A stretch of DNA of 64,000 nucleotides from the NCBI GenBank assembly GCA_036927565.1, contig JAYESD010000008.1, forward strand, positions 118,385,498 to 118,449,497, given 5' to 3'. The notes beneath the pieces are model-generated. The model ran no database searches. It was not told where the DNA came from and saw only the letters and a list, made by a program, of their open reading frames with translations. Each line of letters starts with the position of its first letter. Positions within the stretch are counted from its first letter, which is position 1. The position numbers were made by a program, and so were the translations under genes. The DNA is from Tuctoria greenei. Taxonomy: Eukaryota; Streptophyta; Magnoliopsida; Poales; Poaceae. Positions 9,684-22,007 of the stretch are shown here, piece by piece.

Positions 9684-11958
9684 GTGCTCATTTTTATAGA
9701 TGACATCCTAGTGTTCAGTCAATCATTGGATAATCATATAATGCACCTAAAAGCTGTTTTCCAGACTTTGGCTGACAACAAACTCTTCCTCAAGTTCAAG
9801 AAGTGCAAATTTGCTCAACAAGAAATTGCATACCTTGGTCACATCATTTCTGCAAATGGTGTTGCTACTGACCCATCAAAAACAGAAGCTATGTTAAAGT
9901 GGTATGTACCTGAAAATTTCAGAGTTAAAGAGGATTCCTAGGCTTAACAGAATATTATAGAAAATTTGTTAAGCATTATGCTATCATGGCAAGGCCACTT
10001 ACTAATCTTCTTCACCACAAGAACTTCTGTTGGACCTCTGAAGCTAATTCTGCATTTGAGGAATTGAAAAGGGCTATGACTACCACTCCAGTTTTATCAT
10101 TCGTTGATTTCACAAAGCAATTTGTGCTGGAAACTGATGCTTGTGACACTGGAGTGGGAGCCGTTTTGTCTCAGGATGGCCATCCTCTAGCCTATTTCAG
10201 TAAAGCACTGAGTTCTGCCAACAAAAAGCTTTCAACTTATGAAAAAAAAATTTTGGCTGTAATGATGGCTGTTGAGAAGTGGAGATCATATCTTCAGAGA
10301 GGCCTATTCATTATCAAAACTGACCATCAAAGCTTGTGCCATTTACAGGACCAAAAATTATCTACTGATATGCAGAGAAAAGCTATGACCAAGTTGGCAG
10401 GATTGCAATTCAAGTTTATGTATAAGAAAGGGGTGGAAAACAAGATGACAGATGCCTTATCCAGGGTTGGCAAATTCTTCAATATATCTGGCACATCTAC
10501 AATAGTTCCTGTTTGGATACAGGAAGTTCTGAACACTTATCACATTGATCCATTAGCTCAAGAGCTTCTAACAGAACTGGCTGTTAAATCACCCAATCAA
10601 CATGGTTATCATTTGGCTGATGGTCTTATTAAATATAAAAACAGAATTTGGATAGTTGACAAGGCAACTTTGCAGATTAAGCTTATTTCTGTATTTCATA
10701 AATCTGCTATGGGAGGCCATTCAGGTGTTCAAGTCACTTACAACAGACTTAAGAAATCTTTCTATTGGCACAAAATGAAGTCAGATGTGGCTTATCAAAC
10801 AGTGCGACATTTGTCAAAAGGCCAAGAATGAACATTGTAAGTACTCGGGACTCTTACAACCACTTCCTATACCAGATGGTTCTTGGAGGGACATTTCTAT
10901 GGATTTTATTGAAGGCCTCCCCAACTCTGTTGGATATACCGTGATCATGGTGGTTGTGGACAAATTTACTAAATATGCTCATTTCATTCTCGTCAAACAC
11001 CCTTTCACTGCTCTAACTATTGCAAATCTATTTCTGTACAATATTGTCAAGTTGCATGGTATCCCCAATACTATAACTTATGATAGAGAGGGTGTTCACA
11101 AGTAATGTTTGGATGGAACTATTCAAATTGCTGGACATTGGGCTTCAGTTCAGCACAGCCTATCACCTTCAAACGGATGGTCAAACCAAGAGAGTTAATC
11201 AATGCTTAGAGATGTTTCTCAGATGTGCGGCGCATGACACACCCAAAAAACGGGTGAAATGGTTGCCTCTTGCTGAACTATGGTATAATACCTCATTCCA
11301 TACCTCCTTGAAGTGTTCACCATTCAAAGTCCTCTATGGCCAGGAGCCTCAATTGGGACTACTTCCATCTCTTAGAAATTCTGAAAATGAAGATGTTTTT
11401 GAGTTGATGAGGGAACGTCATCTATTTGCTGCTACCCTGAAAGAACATCTTCAGAAGGCACAAAACAGAATGAAAGTACAAGCAGACCACAACAGAACTG
11501 AAAGATCATTCCAAGTTGGAGAGCAAGTCTTACTTAAGCTTTAACCTTATGCTCAGCATTCCGTGGTTAACAGGTCCTTTCCAAAGTTGCCTCACAAGTT
11601 CTATGGACCCTTCTCTATTCTGGACAAAGTTGGTGCAGCCGCATACAAATTGGATCTGCCACAGGGCTCCATGATTCACTGGTTTTTCATGTGTCTCAGT
11701 TAAAAGAGTTCATTGCAGATTACACTCATGTTTATTCTAAGCTACCTGATATTCCTCAGCTGGACATAAAAAATGTTCTACCTGATCGCATCATTGGCAA
11801 CAGATTGGTGAAGAAGGGCAATTCTGCTATCAAACAAGTTTTGGTACAGTGGAGTGGACTGCCGGATACAACATCAACTAGGGAAGATTATAATGTCATC
11901 ACCAAGAGGTTTCCTGACTCAGCAGCTTGGGGACACGCTACTTCTCCAACAGGGGGTA
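9684..11958 (+). pseudogene. Chromovirus (Ty3/gypsy) pol, 5'-truncated: RT, RNase H, integrase, chromodomain
   Basis: Starts inside reverse transcriptase at the catalytic FIDDILV. RNase H follows (FVLETDACDTGVGAVLSQ), then the integrase zinc region (GGHSGVQVTYNRLKK to CDICQKAK), the catalytic core (MDFIEGLP; the second acidic site lies beside an indel near 11095) and the C-terminal domain. At about 11840-11940 a chromodomain-like end, QVLVQWSGLPDTTSTREDY, marks a chromovirus. Frame breaks lie near 9935, 10800 and 11095, with a stop at 11542. Gag, protease and the 5' LTR are missing. The final open frame continues into the LTR to 12098. Confidence 0.9.
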
Positions 11959-11959
11959 T

Positions 11960-12353
11960 TGTCACAACCCCTGATCAAGTATCGGCGGGAAGTGCAATGG
12001 CGGCAAGTTTGGATGAGGCGGAATTCAAAGTCGTCGCAAGCGTGAGGTCCGACCCAGCAAAGGAGGAGAGCGGCCCATCAGCCCAACATGGGGTTTAAAG
12101 GAAGAGGGAGATCATCTTCACTGACAAGTCGAACTGAATTCTGTTTCTCTGTACTTTTCTGTTGCTTTTGTTCTTCCCCGACTCCCTCTTCTTCCTCTCA
12201 CCCCAATCCCCATTCCTTCTACAGTAATCATTTTGAATCATGTACCTATGAACTTCTATTGATTCGGAGAGTAACACAGAGAGGAGACCCGGATCATCTA
12301 TTGAGTTCGTCGCGAGATTTTCTTCGTTACTGCCGATCAATCGGGTTGTGACA
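11960..12353 (+). mobile_element. Chromovirus 3' LTR, 394 bp
   Basis: Runs from TGTCACAACCC to GGGTTGTGACA, an 11-bp perfect inverted pair, after the purine tract caacaggggg. It follows the chromodomain frame as expected. It is followed by gtcag inside Copia-1 sequence; the matching left target copy is lost with the element's 5' half. Confidence 0.85.
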
Positions 12354-14788
12354 GTCAGCAAGCTCCCAAGTGCGGTTCGCCTCAACCGCGTCCATCTCCG
12401 ACTGCATCGCGGCACGCCATGCCGCGTGTTTCTCGACCTTCGCGAAAGATCGAGGCTTGCCATCGTCGCACGCAAGATGCAACTGCGCCTCCAGTTTGTG
12501 ATAATCCAGATCGTGAGGGGCCAATCCCGACACCGGTTGGTCGTCAAAAATGTTCTCCATCTTACGATACCACAGCTGCTCGCCGTCGTAGCACGCGTCG
12601 AGACGCTCCTCGTCGTGGGAGAGCGGAGTAGCGAACTCCACCGGGTCATACTTGACACGAGCTGGTGACGGAGTGGACGTGCCAAGAGGGGTGGCCGTTG
12701 GTGTTGGAGTGCGTGGGGTCGCCGGCTGAGGTGGAGGGAGATGCTCAGGGGCTAGGGTAGACACACTCGATGGAGAAGAGCTGCCTACTCCCCCAGCTCC
12801 CTTGAAGTAGACGTACTCGACGATGAAGTCGTCGTTCGTCGTAGTCGAGTCGTCGTCCACCACTTTGTCCCATGCCCATGCTCGCCCTTCGTTGAACACA
12901 ACATCGCGCGTCGTGCATACACGCTGTGTCTCTGGGTCAAGAATGCGGTAGGCCTTCGAGCCCTCCGCGTAGCTGATGAACACTCCCGGAGTGCTCCTGT
13001 CGTCGAGCTTGCCGATGTGGCCTAGCTCCTAGCGAACGCGAGGCAGCCGAAGACCCGTAGGTGAGAGACCGCCGACTTGCGCCCATACCAAGCCTCGTTC
13101 GGCATCCTGCCGTGGAGAGCCTTGGTGGGCGAATGGTTGAGGATGTAGACAGCTGTCACCACCGCCTCTCCCCAGAAGACAACTGACATTCCCCTCTGCT
13201 TGAGGAGGGCCCGAGTCATCCCCACAACCGTCTGGTTGCGCCGCTCGACGACGCCGTTCTGCTACGGGCTGTACGATGCAGAGTAGTGGCGCTAAACACC
13301 CTCATCCACACAGTACGACGCGAATTCAGCCGCTGTGAATTCACCGCCGTTGTCGGTGCGCAGCACGCATAACTTGCGACCGCACTTCGCCTCCGCAGTG
13401 GCCTGCGCGCGACTCATGGCATTCGCAGCCTCTCCCTTGCTGCCAAGGACCATCACCCACATGTAGTGGGAGAGGTCGTCGACGAGCAACAGGAAGTAGC
13501 ATTGTCCTCCTTGTGTAGCCGGTGTCACCGGGCCACACAAGTCCCCGTGCACGAGCTTTACCTACTCCTTGGCTGCCTCTGCTTCGTCAACACGCAGACG
13601 TCGCAGAGCTGCTCCACGTGGTCAAGGCATGGCATGACTCGCACCATCTCCTTGGCACTGAGCTGCTTCAAGGCCTCGAAGTGAAGATGCCCAAAGCGCT
13701 CGTGCCACTGCCATGCCTCGTCGTCGTGATGAAAGGCAAGGCACACAAACTGTGCTACCTGCACGTTAAGGACATAGAGTTGATTGGTGCCTCTGGTTAC
13801 CTTGGCAAGAAAGCGACAATGACGATCCCAAATCCTCATGACTCCGTCCTTAATCTCCACACGCAAACCGTTCTCATCCAGCCGTCCCAAGCTGATGATG
13901 GAGTTTCTCAACGCGGGGATGTAGACTCCGACAAGCAGCCTGTGCTCATCAGACTCGGTGGTGAGGATGACGGAGCGGACACCCTTGATCTCCGCATCGG
14001 AGGCGTCACCAAACTTGACGGAGCCTCAGACATTGGGGTCAAGCTCAGCGAAGAACTCCTGTCGACCGATCATGTGATGGGTGGTGTTGGTGTCGAGGCA
14101 CCACCCGTCAGTCTTGTCGTTGCTGGAGCCGTCGCCGAGGAAAGCGTGTGCTCTTGGCTCATCAAGATGGAAGAGAGCCCCGTCCTGGGCACCTCCCCGC
14201 CCCTTGCGCGACTTGCCACACTTGCGGCTCCCTGTTGGGGAAGAGGACTCCCCCTTCTTCTGGTCACCTTGGCCAGCCTCCCACTGCTCGCGAATGAGAT
14301 GAAGCTTCCCGCCAATGGTGATAGACCCCGAGAGAGGCTGTGGTTCATCGCTGTCGATGACCTTGAGGCGACCTATCGCCTCTTCGATCGATATCGTGGA
14401 GAGGTCTAGCAAAGACTCGGTCGAGCGACCGATGTGCTTGTACTTCTCGGGGATGTAACGGAAGAGCTTCTCGACAGCTACCTCCTCGTCTTAGGTGTCG
14501 TCGTCGAATTGCACCAACTTTTGCAACAAATTGTTGAGACGGAGAGCAAAGTCATCAACGTCCTCACCTAGCTTAAAGACCAAATTCTCCCACTCCCTGC
14601 GAAGCGCCTGCAGTGTGGTCTTGCGGGCGCGGTCACTGCCGATTCGTGCCGCAGCGATGGCGTCCCAAGCCTCCTTGGCAGTCCGCTTCTTGGAAAGCGA
14701 GAATTGCATCTCGACTAGGACTGCAATAATGAAGGCATCCAACGCCCATCGATCCTCGTAGTAGTCGACGTCGCCGTACCAGACTGCT
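12354..14788 (-). pseudogene. Copia-1 remnant: gag, protease, integrase, start of RT
   Basis: Minus-strand copia of the same family as Copia-2. Reading from right: gag (14490-14742, with FKLGEDVDDFALRLNNLL), protease-like WCLDTNTTHHMIG, integrase zinc segment (HERFGHLHFEALKQL to CDVCVLTKQ), integrase core (HGDLCGPVTPATQGG), and the post-integrase region. RT is cut at TWELAD, where the chromovirus LTR abuts. Frames are broken in several places. The zinc-knuckle region is not intact. Copia-2 interrupts its gag at 14789; a short continuation lies at 25219. Confidence 0.85.
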
Positions 14789-15044
14789 TGATGGGAATAA
14801 GTCTTTGTACTTGGTCTTTGTGGGCAGCTTTATTTCAGTATCTTGGACTGCTAGGACAATAGTTGTATCAGCTTTTATTTCAGCATCTTGGACTGCTTTT
14901 AGAGCAGCTAGGACAGCAGTTAGCATGGCATCTTGATTGCTTTTAGGACAACAGTTAGCATCTTCTAGGATAGCATCTAGGACAGTACCTAGTTTGGCAT
15001 TTTAGACCAGCATCTAGCATATTCTTGGCTGGTTAGTAACATCC

Positions 15045-15052
15045 TATAAATA
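15045..15052 (+). promoter_or_regulatory. TATA box in Copia-2 5' LTR
   Basis: tataaata about 120 bp before the LTR end, repeated in the 3' LTR (tataaatatg near 25096). Confidence 0.6.
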
Positions 15053-15314
15053 TGCATCCCCAACCCCTTGGAGAGTATGACATTGTGTGAGGAATGGACA
15101 AGAAAATTGCCCCAACCCTCTAGTGTCATCCTCTCTTTAATGAGAGTAAAAATTCAGCTTCTAACACTTGGTATCAGAGCCATTCTATCCTGTAGCCTAA
15201 ACATCTCTTGCTCATCTCCTTCCCGTGCCTTTCCCTATCCACAACCGGTAGCAGGAACACCGGCTGCCCCAGCTCATCCCTCTTCCCCACACACCAGCTC
15301 CGCACTAGTGCGCG

Positions 15315-16720
15315 ATGTCGGACGGACAGTCTCAGCGTTCGGTCGCCTCGAGCGCACGGCAGACGGAGGTCGCCGCGGCAGAGGAGCGCGAGCGAGCAGC
15401 GACAGATACTGCGGTGACGGCGACACTGGTGGCAAGGTTGGCGGCGGCGGAACTGGCAGCAGCGAGGGCGGAAGTGGAAGCAGCGGCGGTGGCGGCTGCA
15501 GCGCGTGCAGCGGCAACAAAGCTGGAGGCTCTACGCGTCGGTAGCTCCAGCGGCTCTATCAACGGTGGCGTCGACGATGAGCTCAGGCTGGCAAGGAGAG
15601 CGGCGCGAGCACAGGAGGTGCATCGAGCAGCCGCGCGTCCCCATGGGCGCGACAGCCGTAGCCCAGACCGGCGCAGACGCGCCGGTGGCGCTCCCGGCGG
15701 CGGGGCGGAGTCGACGGAGAACGCGGCCGTTACAGGCAACGCGGTTCTCCCTCACCGTATAGGTATCATGGACACCACGGGGTCCAAGCCATTGTCAGGG
15801 ACGTCGGTCCCGACGGTGGGTGGCCTACCCTCACCAAGACCAACTACATCGAGTGGGCCGCGGTGATGAGGGTACGACTCCAGGTGCGACACATGTGGGA
15901 ATCAGTTCGGTACGGCGACGTCGACTACTACGAGGATCGACGGGCGCTGGATGCCCTCACTGCTGCAGTCCCGCCCGAGATGCAGTTCTTGCTTTTCAAG
16001 AAGCGGACTGCTAAGGAGGCTTGGGACGCCATCGCAGCGGCACGCATCGACAGCGATTGCGCCCGCAAGACCACACTAAGGCGCTACGCAAGGAGTGGGA
16101 GAACCTGGCCTTTAAGCCAGGTGAGGATGTTGATGACTTTGCTCTCCGTCTCAACACTTTGTTGCAGAAGTTGGTGCAGTTCGGCGACGACACCTACGAC
16201 GAGGAGAGAGCTGTCGAGAAGCTCTTCCGTTGCATCCCTGAGAAGTACAAGCAGATCGCTCGCTCGCTCGAGTCTGTGCTGGACCTCTCCATGACGTCGA
16301 TCAAAGAGGTGATTGGTCGCCTCAAGGTCGTCGACAGCGACGAACCACAACCTCTCTCGCATCCTATCACCATTGGCTAGAAGCTCCATCTCACTCGCGA
16401 GCAGTGGGAGGCTGGCCAGGGTGACCGGAAGAAGGGGGAGTCCTCTTCCTCGACAGGCGGCCGCAAGCGCGGCAAGCCGCGCAAGGGGCGCGGAGGCGCC
16501 CAGGCCGGGGCGCAAGGACGTGCCTGCGGAGGTGCCCAGGGCGGTGCCGTCGGCAACCACAAGCCGGCACGAGATGACACCTGCCACAACTGTGGCAAGC
16601 TTGGTCATTGGGCCAGGGAGTGTCGACAGCCACGACGTGGCCAGGCCCACGTCGCACAAGTGGAGGAGGAGCCAGCCTTGCTCATGGCACATGGAAGCAT
16701 CAAGCCAACTCTAGTGGCAT
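15315..16720 (+). pseudogene. Copia-2 gag
   Basis: Starts at ATG 15315 (MSDGQSQRSV) with an Ala/Arg/Glu-rich segment. A frameshift precedes the retrotransposon gag domain (LTKTNYIEWAAVM near 15835, then KEAWDAIAAARI), and another lies near 16075 before FKPGEDVDDFALRLNTLL. A stop occurs at 16378-16380. A basic stretch leads to the CCHC zinc knuckle CHNCGKLGHWAREC at about 16580-16622. The capsid-type product is not made intact. Confidence 0.85.
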
Positions 16721-19515
16721 CGACCGCGACAGCTCTCTTCCATCTTGATGAGCCGAGAGCACATGCTTTCCTCAGCGACGGCTCCAGCAACGACAAGACT
16801 GACGGGTGGTGCCTCGACACCGGCGCCACCCATCACATGACTGGTCGACGGGAGTTCTTCGCCGAGCTTGTTCCCAATGTCTAAGGCTCCGTCAAGTTTG
16901 GTGACGCCTCCGGCGTGGAGATCAAGGGTGTTGGCTCCGTCATCCTCAGCGCCGAGTCCGGTGAGCACAAGCTGCTCATCGGAGTCTACTACACCCCCGC
17001 GAAAAACTCCATCATCAGCTTGGGACAACTTGATGAGGGTGGTTCACGCGTGGAGATCAAGGACGGAGTCATGAGGATTTGAGCTCGCCATTGTCGCCTT
17101 CTTGCCAAGGTAACTAGAGACACCAATCGACTCTATGTCCTTCACGTGCAGGTAGCACAACCTGTCTGTTTTGCCACTCGTCGAGAGGACGAGGCATGGC
17201 AGTGGCACGAGCGCTTTGGGCACCTTCACTTCAAGGCCCTGAAGCATCTCAGTGCCAAGGAGATGGTGCGAGGCATGCCATGCCTTGACCACGTAGAGCA
17301 GCTCTGCGACGTCTGCATGGTGACGAAGCAGAGGCGACTTCCTTTTCCCCAGCAGTCGAGCTTTCGAGCCAAGGAGAGGCTTGAGCTCATTCACGGGGAC
17401 TTGTGTGGCCCGGTGACACCAGCTACACCAGGAGGACGACGCTACTTCCCGCTGCTCGTCGACGACCTCTCCCGCTACATGCGGGTGGTGGTCCTTGGCA
17501 GCAAGGGAGAGGCTGCGAATGCCATCAGACGCGTGCATGCCACTGCGGAGGCGGAGTGCGGCCGCAAGCTGCGCATGCTGCGCACCGACAACGGCGGCGA
17601 TTTCACGGCGGCTGAATTCGCGTCGTATTGCGCGGATGAGGGTGTTCAGCACCACTACTCCGCGCCCTACAACCCGCAGCAGAACGACATCGTCGAGCGG
17701 CACAACCAGACGGTTGTAGGGATGACTCAAGCCCTCCTCAAGTAGAGGCGAATGCCGACTGTCTTCTGGGGCGAGGCGGTGGTGACCGCTGTCTACGTCC
17801 TCAACCGTTCGCCCACCAAGGCCCTTCACGGCAGGACACCGTACGAGGCTTGGTATGGGCGCAAGCCGGCGGTCTCTCACCTACTGGTTTTTGGCTGCCT
17901 CGCGTTCACCAAGGAGCTTGGCCAGATCGGCAAGCTCGACGATAGGAGCACCCCCGGGGTGTTCATCGGCTACGCGGAGGGCTCGAAGGCCTACCACATT
18001 CTCGACCCAGAGACACAGCGTGTGTGCACGATGCGTGATGTTGTGTTCAACGAAGGGCGAGGATGGGGATGGGACAAGGCGGTGGACGACAGTTCGACCT
18101 CGACGAACGACGACTTTATCGTCGACTACGTCTACTTCAAGGGAGCTGGGGGAGTGGGCAGCTCTTCTCCATTGAGCGTGTCTACTCCAGCCCCCGAGCA
18201 CCCACCTCCACCTCAGCCGGCGACCCCACGCACTCCAGCACCGACGATCACCCCTCCAGGCACGTCCACTCCGTCGCCAGCTCGTGTTGAGCACGACCCA
18301 GTGTAGTTTGTCACTCCGCTCTCCCACGACGAGGAGCGCCTCGACGGGTGCTACGACAGCGAGCAGTTGTGGTATCGCAAGATGGAGAACATTCTCGGCG
18401 ACCAGCCGGTACCAGGACTGGCCCCTCACGATCTGGATGATCAAGATCCGAAGGCGCAGTTGCACCTTGCGTGCGACGACGGCGAGCCTCGGTCTTTCGC
18501 GGAGGCCGAGAAACACGCGGCATGGCGCGCCGCGATGCAGTCGGAGATGGTCGCGGTTGAGACAAACCACACTTGGGAGCTTGCTGACCTCCCTCGCGGT
18601 CACCGTGCGATCACCCTTAAGTGGGTGTTCAAGCTGAAGAGGGATGAAGCCGGCGCCATCGTCAAGCACAAGGCTCGCTTGGTGGCACGCGACTTCGTGC
18701 AGCAGGAGGGGATCGACTTCGACGATGCCTTTGCCCCCGTGGCACGGATGGAATCTGTGCGACTCCTTCTTGCGCTGGCTGCCCAAGAAGACTGGCGTGT
18801 CCAGCACATGGACGTCAAGTCGGCGTTTCTCAACGGTGACTTGAAGGAGGTCTATGTACACCAGCCGTCGGGGTTTGCGCTCCCTGGTAAGGAGGGCAAG
18901 GTGTTGCGCCTGCGCAAGGCCCTCTATGGCTTGTGGCAGGCACCACAGGCGTGGAATGCCAAGTTGGATTCCATGCTCAAGAGGATGGGCTTTGGGCAAT
19001 GGCCGCACGAGGCGGCCATCTACCGGCGGGGCAATGGAGGAAACACCCTACTTGTGGGTGTCTACGTCGACGACTTGGTGATCACCGGCACCAAGGATGC
19101 AGAGGTGACAACGTTCAAGGAAGAGATGAAAGCCACCTTCCAGACGAGTGACCTGTGATCTCTCTCCTTCTACCTAGGGATTGAGGTGCACCAGGCCGAC
19201 TCCGGGATCACACTTCGACAAACCGCCTATGCCAGGCGCATTGTTGAGCTAGCTGGGCTCACAAACTGCAACCCAGGCCTCACTCCGATGGAGGAGAGGC
19301 TGAAGCTGAGCCGCGACAGCACGGCGGAGGAGGTGGACACTACACAGTACCGGCATCTTGTGGGGATCCTTCGCTACCTCGCCCACACACCGCCAGACTT
19401 GGAATTCTCCGTCGGCTACGTTAGTCGGTTCCTGCAGCGACCGACGACGGAGCACCATCAGTCTGTGAAGAGGATCATCCGCTATGTTGCGGGGACTCTC
19501 GATCACGACCTCCAC
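16721..19515 (+). pseudogene. Copia-2 pol: protease, integrase, RT
   Basis: In order: protease WCLDTGATHHMTG (about 16807-16845); integrase zinc region HERFGHLHFKALKHL to CDVCMVTKQ; integrase core HGDLCGPVTP, with the second acidic site in LRTDNGG and the third near IVERHNQT; a Pro/Ser-rich linker; and RT from about 18540 with KWVFKLKRDE and catalytic YVDDLVITG at about 19063. In-frame stops are at 16882, 17080, 17743, 18304 and 19156. The stops at 17080 and 17743 are single transitions compared with Copia-1. RNase H continues after the nested element at 24324. Confidence 0.9.
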
Positions 19516-19895
19516 TGATAGGAAAAAGGTGATGAGTGAGGCCCGATCTTCCGATAGGTAATGGGTAAGTCGATTGATGAATATCTCGATGTTGATGATC
19601 CGAGGCTCTCGAGTAGAACACGAACAGCCCCTGCAATCACTACACCACCGCTCCGTTGGTTATCAACCGTGCTGCACACGATTGACCTCGCCAAGAAGGC
19701 TAATCCCTACAAGTACAACCGAGAACACAAGCAAGAACGTAGAAGACACGATCTGAAATCGCGAAGTTGGGGTTTCACAAACCGAAGAACGGCGATATTA
19801 TTGATCTAAGCAAAACCCAATTGTTCATGGCGGCTACTATGGAGTATATATAGGTGGGAGGACGTCCAAGGGGGTGTTGGGGTCGTGACCTAACC

Positions 19896-22007
19896 CTAAC
19901 ACACGAAAATAATGGACTTAGACTTGATACAAGGCCCAATGGCCCAATACGGTGGCGCAGCACCCTGACAGATTCTGTACTTGATTTTGTTTCGACGATT
20001 CCCGTCGACTCCGAAGGAGTTTTGACATGGGACCGGCGCCATTGGAAAGGATATCCTCTCCTCTTTCCGTGCATATGTAGAACGTCCAAAACGGAGTTCG
20101 TATGCGTCCTGGGCGTCCGTTTTAGTGCGTACTGCTCCTGGACTCCGAGTTGGATACGATTTGGAGTTTGGTTCGGTTTCCATCTTCTTTGAACGAATTC
20201 TCTGGTCTTCCACGTCCCTAATACTCCCTCCAAGTACTCCTTGAACCTCTCCATGGATCCTAATCACAAATAAATCATTAAGTAGCAATTTATGTTCAAA
20301 AACATATAAGGAAATATATAAGAACGAGTTCACCTCTGAAATTAATTGTTGTGTATGAACTCTATTGATTGCATCTTGTATGTTCAATAGAGTGTTGTTT
20401 GTATCCATAGAAGTGATGTCCTCATCATCCTCCCCTTCTTGAATTGGAGTCGTCCTCGACTCAAGTTCATCTTCTATCATGTGTGGGTCCATATGTGCAA
20501 CGCCATCAAATCTTCTTGTAAGCATGAAAGGAGGAGGCCAAGGTGGTGGACGGCATAGTGCACCATCTTGATCTTGTCCAAACAAGAGCGCACATTCACT
20601 TGAGCCAGGATCCCAAACAAATAAACTTTGTACCATATTTGTAGGTGCAATGATAATGTGCATGATCTCGTCATTCTCCCCTTCTTTATGACAAGCCGTC
20701 CTCGGCTTGCTCGTATGTCCAGGAAAAAGGATTGCTTTGGGGGTAGAATGAACTCTGTCCATATTGCACGACTGCAGCGAACAATACTTCTCTTTTATTT
20801 TTTGTCCCTGCTGCAAGAAAAAAATACTAGAAAAGCTTGACAAAACATTATTAGCGTTAGTGCATTCATTTACTTTAGGATGTTGTTGCAGCACAAAAGG
20901 AGTTTTCTCATTTGAACAAACGTAAACTTTATGCACCATAAACACACCACTATGTTCATATTTGCCTATTGCATGAAAAATATTTCTACTTAACAAAGGC
21001 AATTCAGATTGGGAAAATATTCTCTTCTTTACTATATCTAGATCACAAAGAGTGTCAAATTCAATATAACCCAAAGTATTTGGAGAAGACAAAAAATTCA
21101 GCTCATCATTTTCAGCAGTAGTGGTGATCAAATTATGAATTTCAGCACAAGTAGGTGAATCCAAAACACAATCATCTTGTACATTAACTTGTTTTTGCAT
21201 AGGTATAATAGAGTTATCAGCACACAACTCTTTCGTAGCGCAATGATCAGCAGGAAAATCAACATGTGACAATGATGTATAAATAAACGATTCTAATAGT
21301 TGCTCCTCAAAAATAGCATGATTGGTGGAAAAATTCAGAACATCCAAAAACTTTGTATTTGTAGAATGTTTTGCCTTACCATGTTCAGCAGTGATTTCGA
21401 GTGCATTATGAGTTGATCCATCTAAAATTTCACAAGTGTTGTCAAAAGCCTCGTTCTCTTTTGCATCATCTATATTATTTTCTATATTGTCCTGCAAAAC
21501 GTTAGACACAAAAGGAGGTGCAACAAGAAATTTCTCCTCAAATTGCTGAATTTCTTCTTTGCACATAGATACATTAGCAAAAGTTTCTCGCATAAGAATT
21601 TTCGTTTCTTTCCATGTTCGAGGTTTTTCTATATCGCTTAAGTTGTCCCACCAAGTTAATGCACAATCAACTAACGCACTAGAAATATTTCTAATCTTCC
21701 TCCTCTCACACATATGACATTTTCCAAAATTTTTATCTAACTCTATTTCCCAAGCAATATATTCATCATAACCAAGACCATCATAAGAAGGAAGAGATGG
21801 GAGAATGTAATTACTTCTTGTGGAAGGTGTTATAAAGGTGGTCTGAATGTCATGTGAATCCTTGGTTGATGTTTGATTTTTAGTGAGCAACTCCATTGCC
21901 GTCTTCATCATGTCCATCATCTCAGCATATAATGCATGATTCTTGCTTTTACCTGACATTGTTAGTAGCAAACAGAAGACAACACAAAAATATGTTATCC
22001 CTATCAA
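19896..22007 (-). CDS. Gag-like protein, 703 codons, reading into the 3' LTR
   Basis: Open without interruption. The start at 22007 is the longest option; the second Met, in MSGKSKNHALY near 21959, is more plausible because the first 16 residues are a hydrophobic stretch atypical of gag. At about residues 70-150 sits a gypsy-type gag core: LPSYDGLGYDEYIAWEIEL, HMCERRKIRNISSALV, ALTWWDNL. The rest is acidic and of no family I recognise. The last 259 codons (19896-20673) lie inside the LTR, and both LTRs keep this frame open. No zinc knuckle or protease motif is seen. It probably supplies particle protein only; the enzymes would come from another element. Confidence 0.8.
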   Translation of the reverse strand: MIGITYFCVVFCLLLTMSGKSKNHALYAEMMDMMKTAMELLTKNQTSTKDSHDIQTTFITPSTRSNYILPSLPSYDGLGYDEYIAWEIELDKNFGKCHMCERRKIRNISSALVDCALTWWDNLSDIEKPRTWKETKILMRETFANVSMCKEEIQQFEEKFLVAPPFVSNVLQDNIENNIDDAKENEAFDNTCEILDGSTHNALEITAEHGKAKHSTNTKFLDVLNFSTNHAIFEEQLLESFIYTSLSHVDFPADHCATKELCADNSIIPMQKQVNVQDDCVLDSPTCAEIHNLITTTAENDELNFLSSPNTLGYIEFDTLCDLDIVKKRIFSQSELPLLSRNIFHAIGKYEHSGVFMVHKVYVCSNEKTPFVLQQHPKVNECTNANNVLSSFSSIFFLQQGQKIKEKYCSLQSCNMDRVHSTPKAILFPGHTSKPRTACHKEGENDEIMHIIIAPTNMVQSLFVWDPGSSECALLFGQDQDGALCRPPPWPPPFMLTRRFDGVAHMDPHMIEDELESRTTPIQEGEDDEDITSMDTNNTLLNIQDAINRVHTQQLISEVNSFLYISLYVFEHKLLLNDLFVIRIHGEVQGVLGGSIRDVEDQRIRSKKMETEPNSKSYPTRSPGAVRTKTDAQDAYELRFGRSTYARKEERISFPMAPVPCQNSFGVDGNRRNKIKYRICQGAAPPYWAIGPCIKSKSIIFVC

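Noticed and set aside
12095..12685. 196-codon minus-strand frame and plus-strand frames at 12348-14409 and 17044-19008
   Set aside because: Shadows of the copia pol frames in high-GC sequence; they cross element borders.
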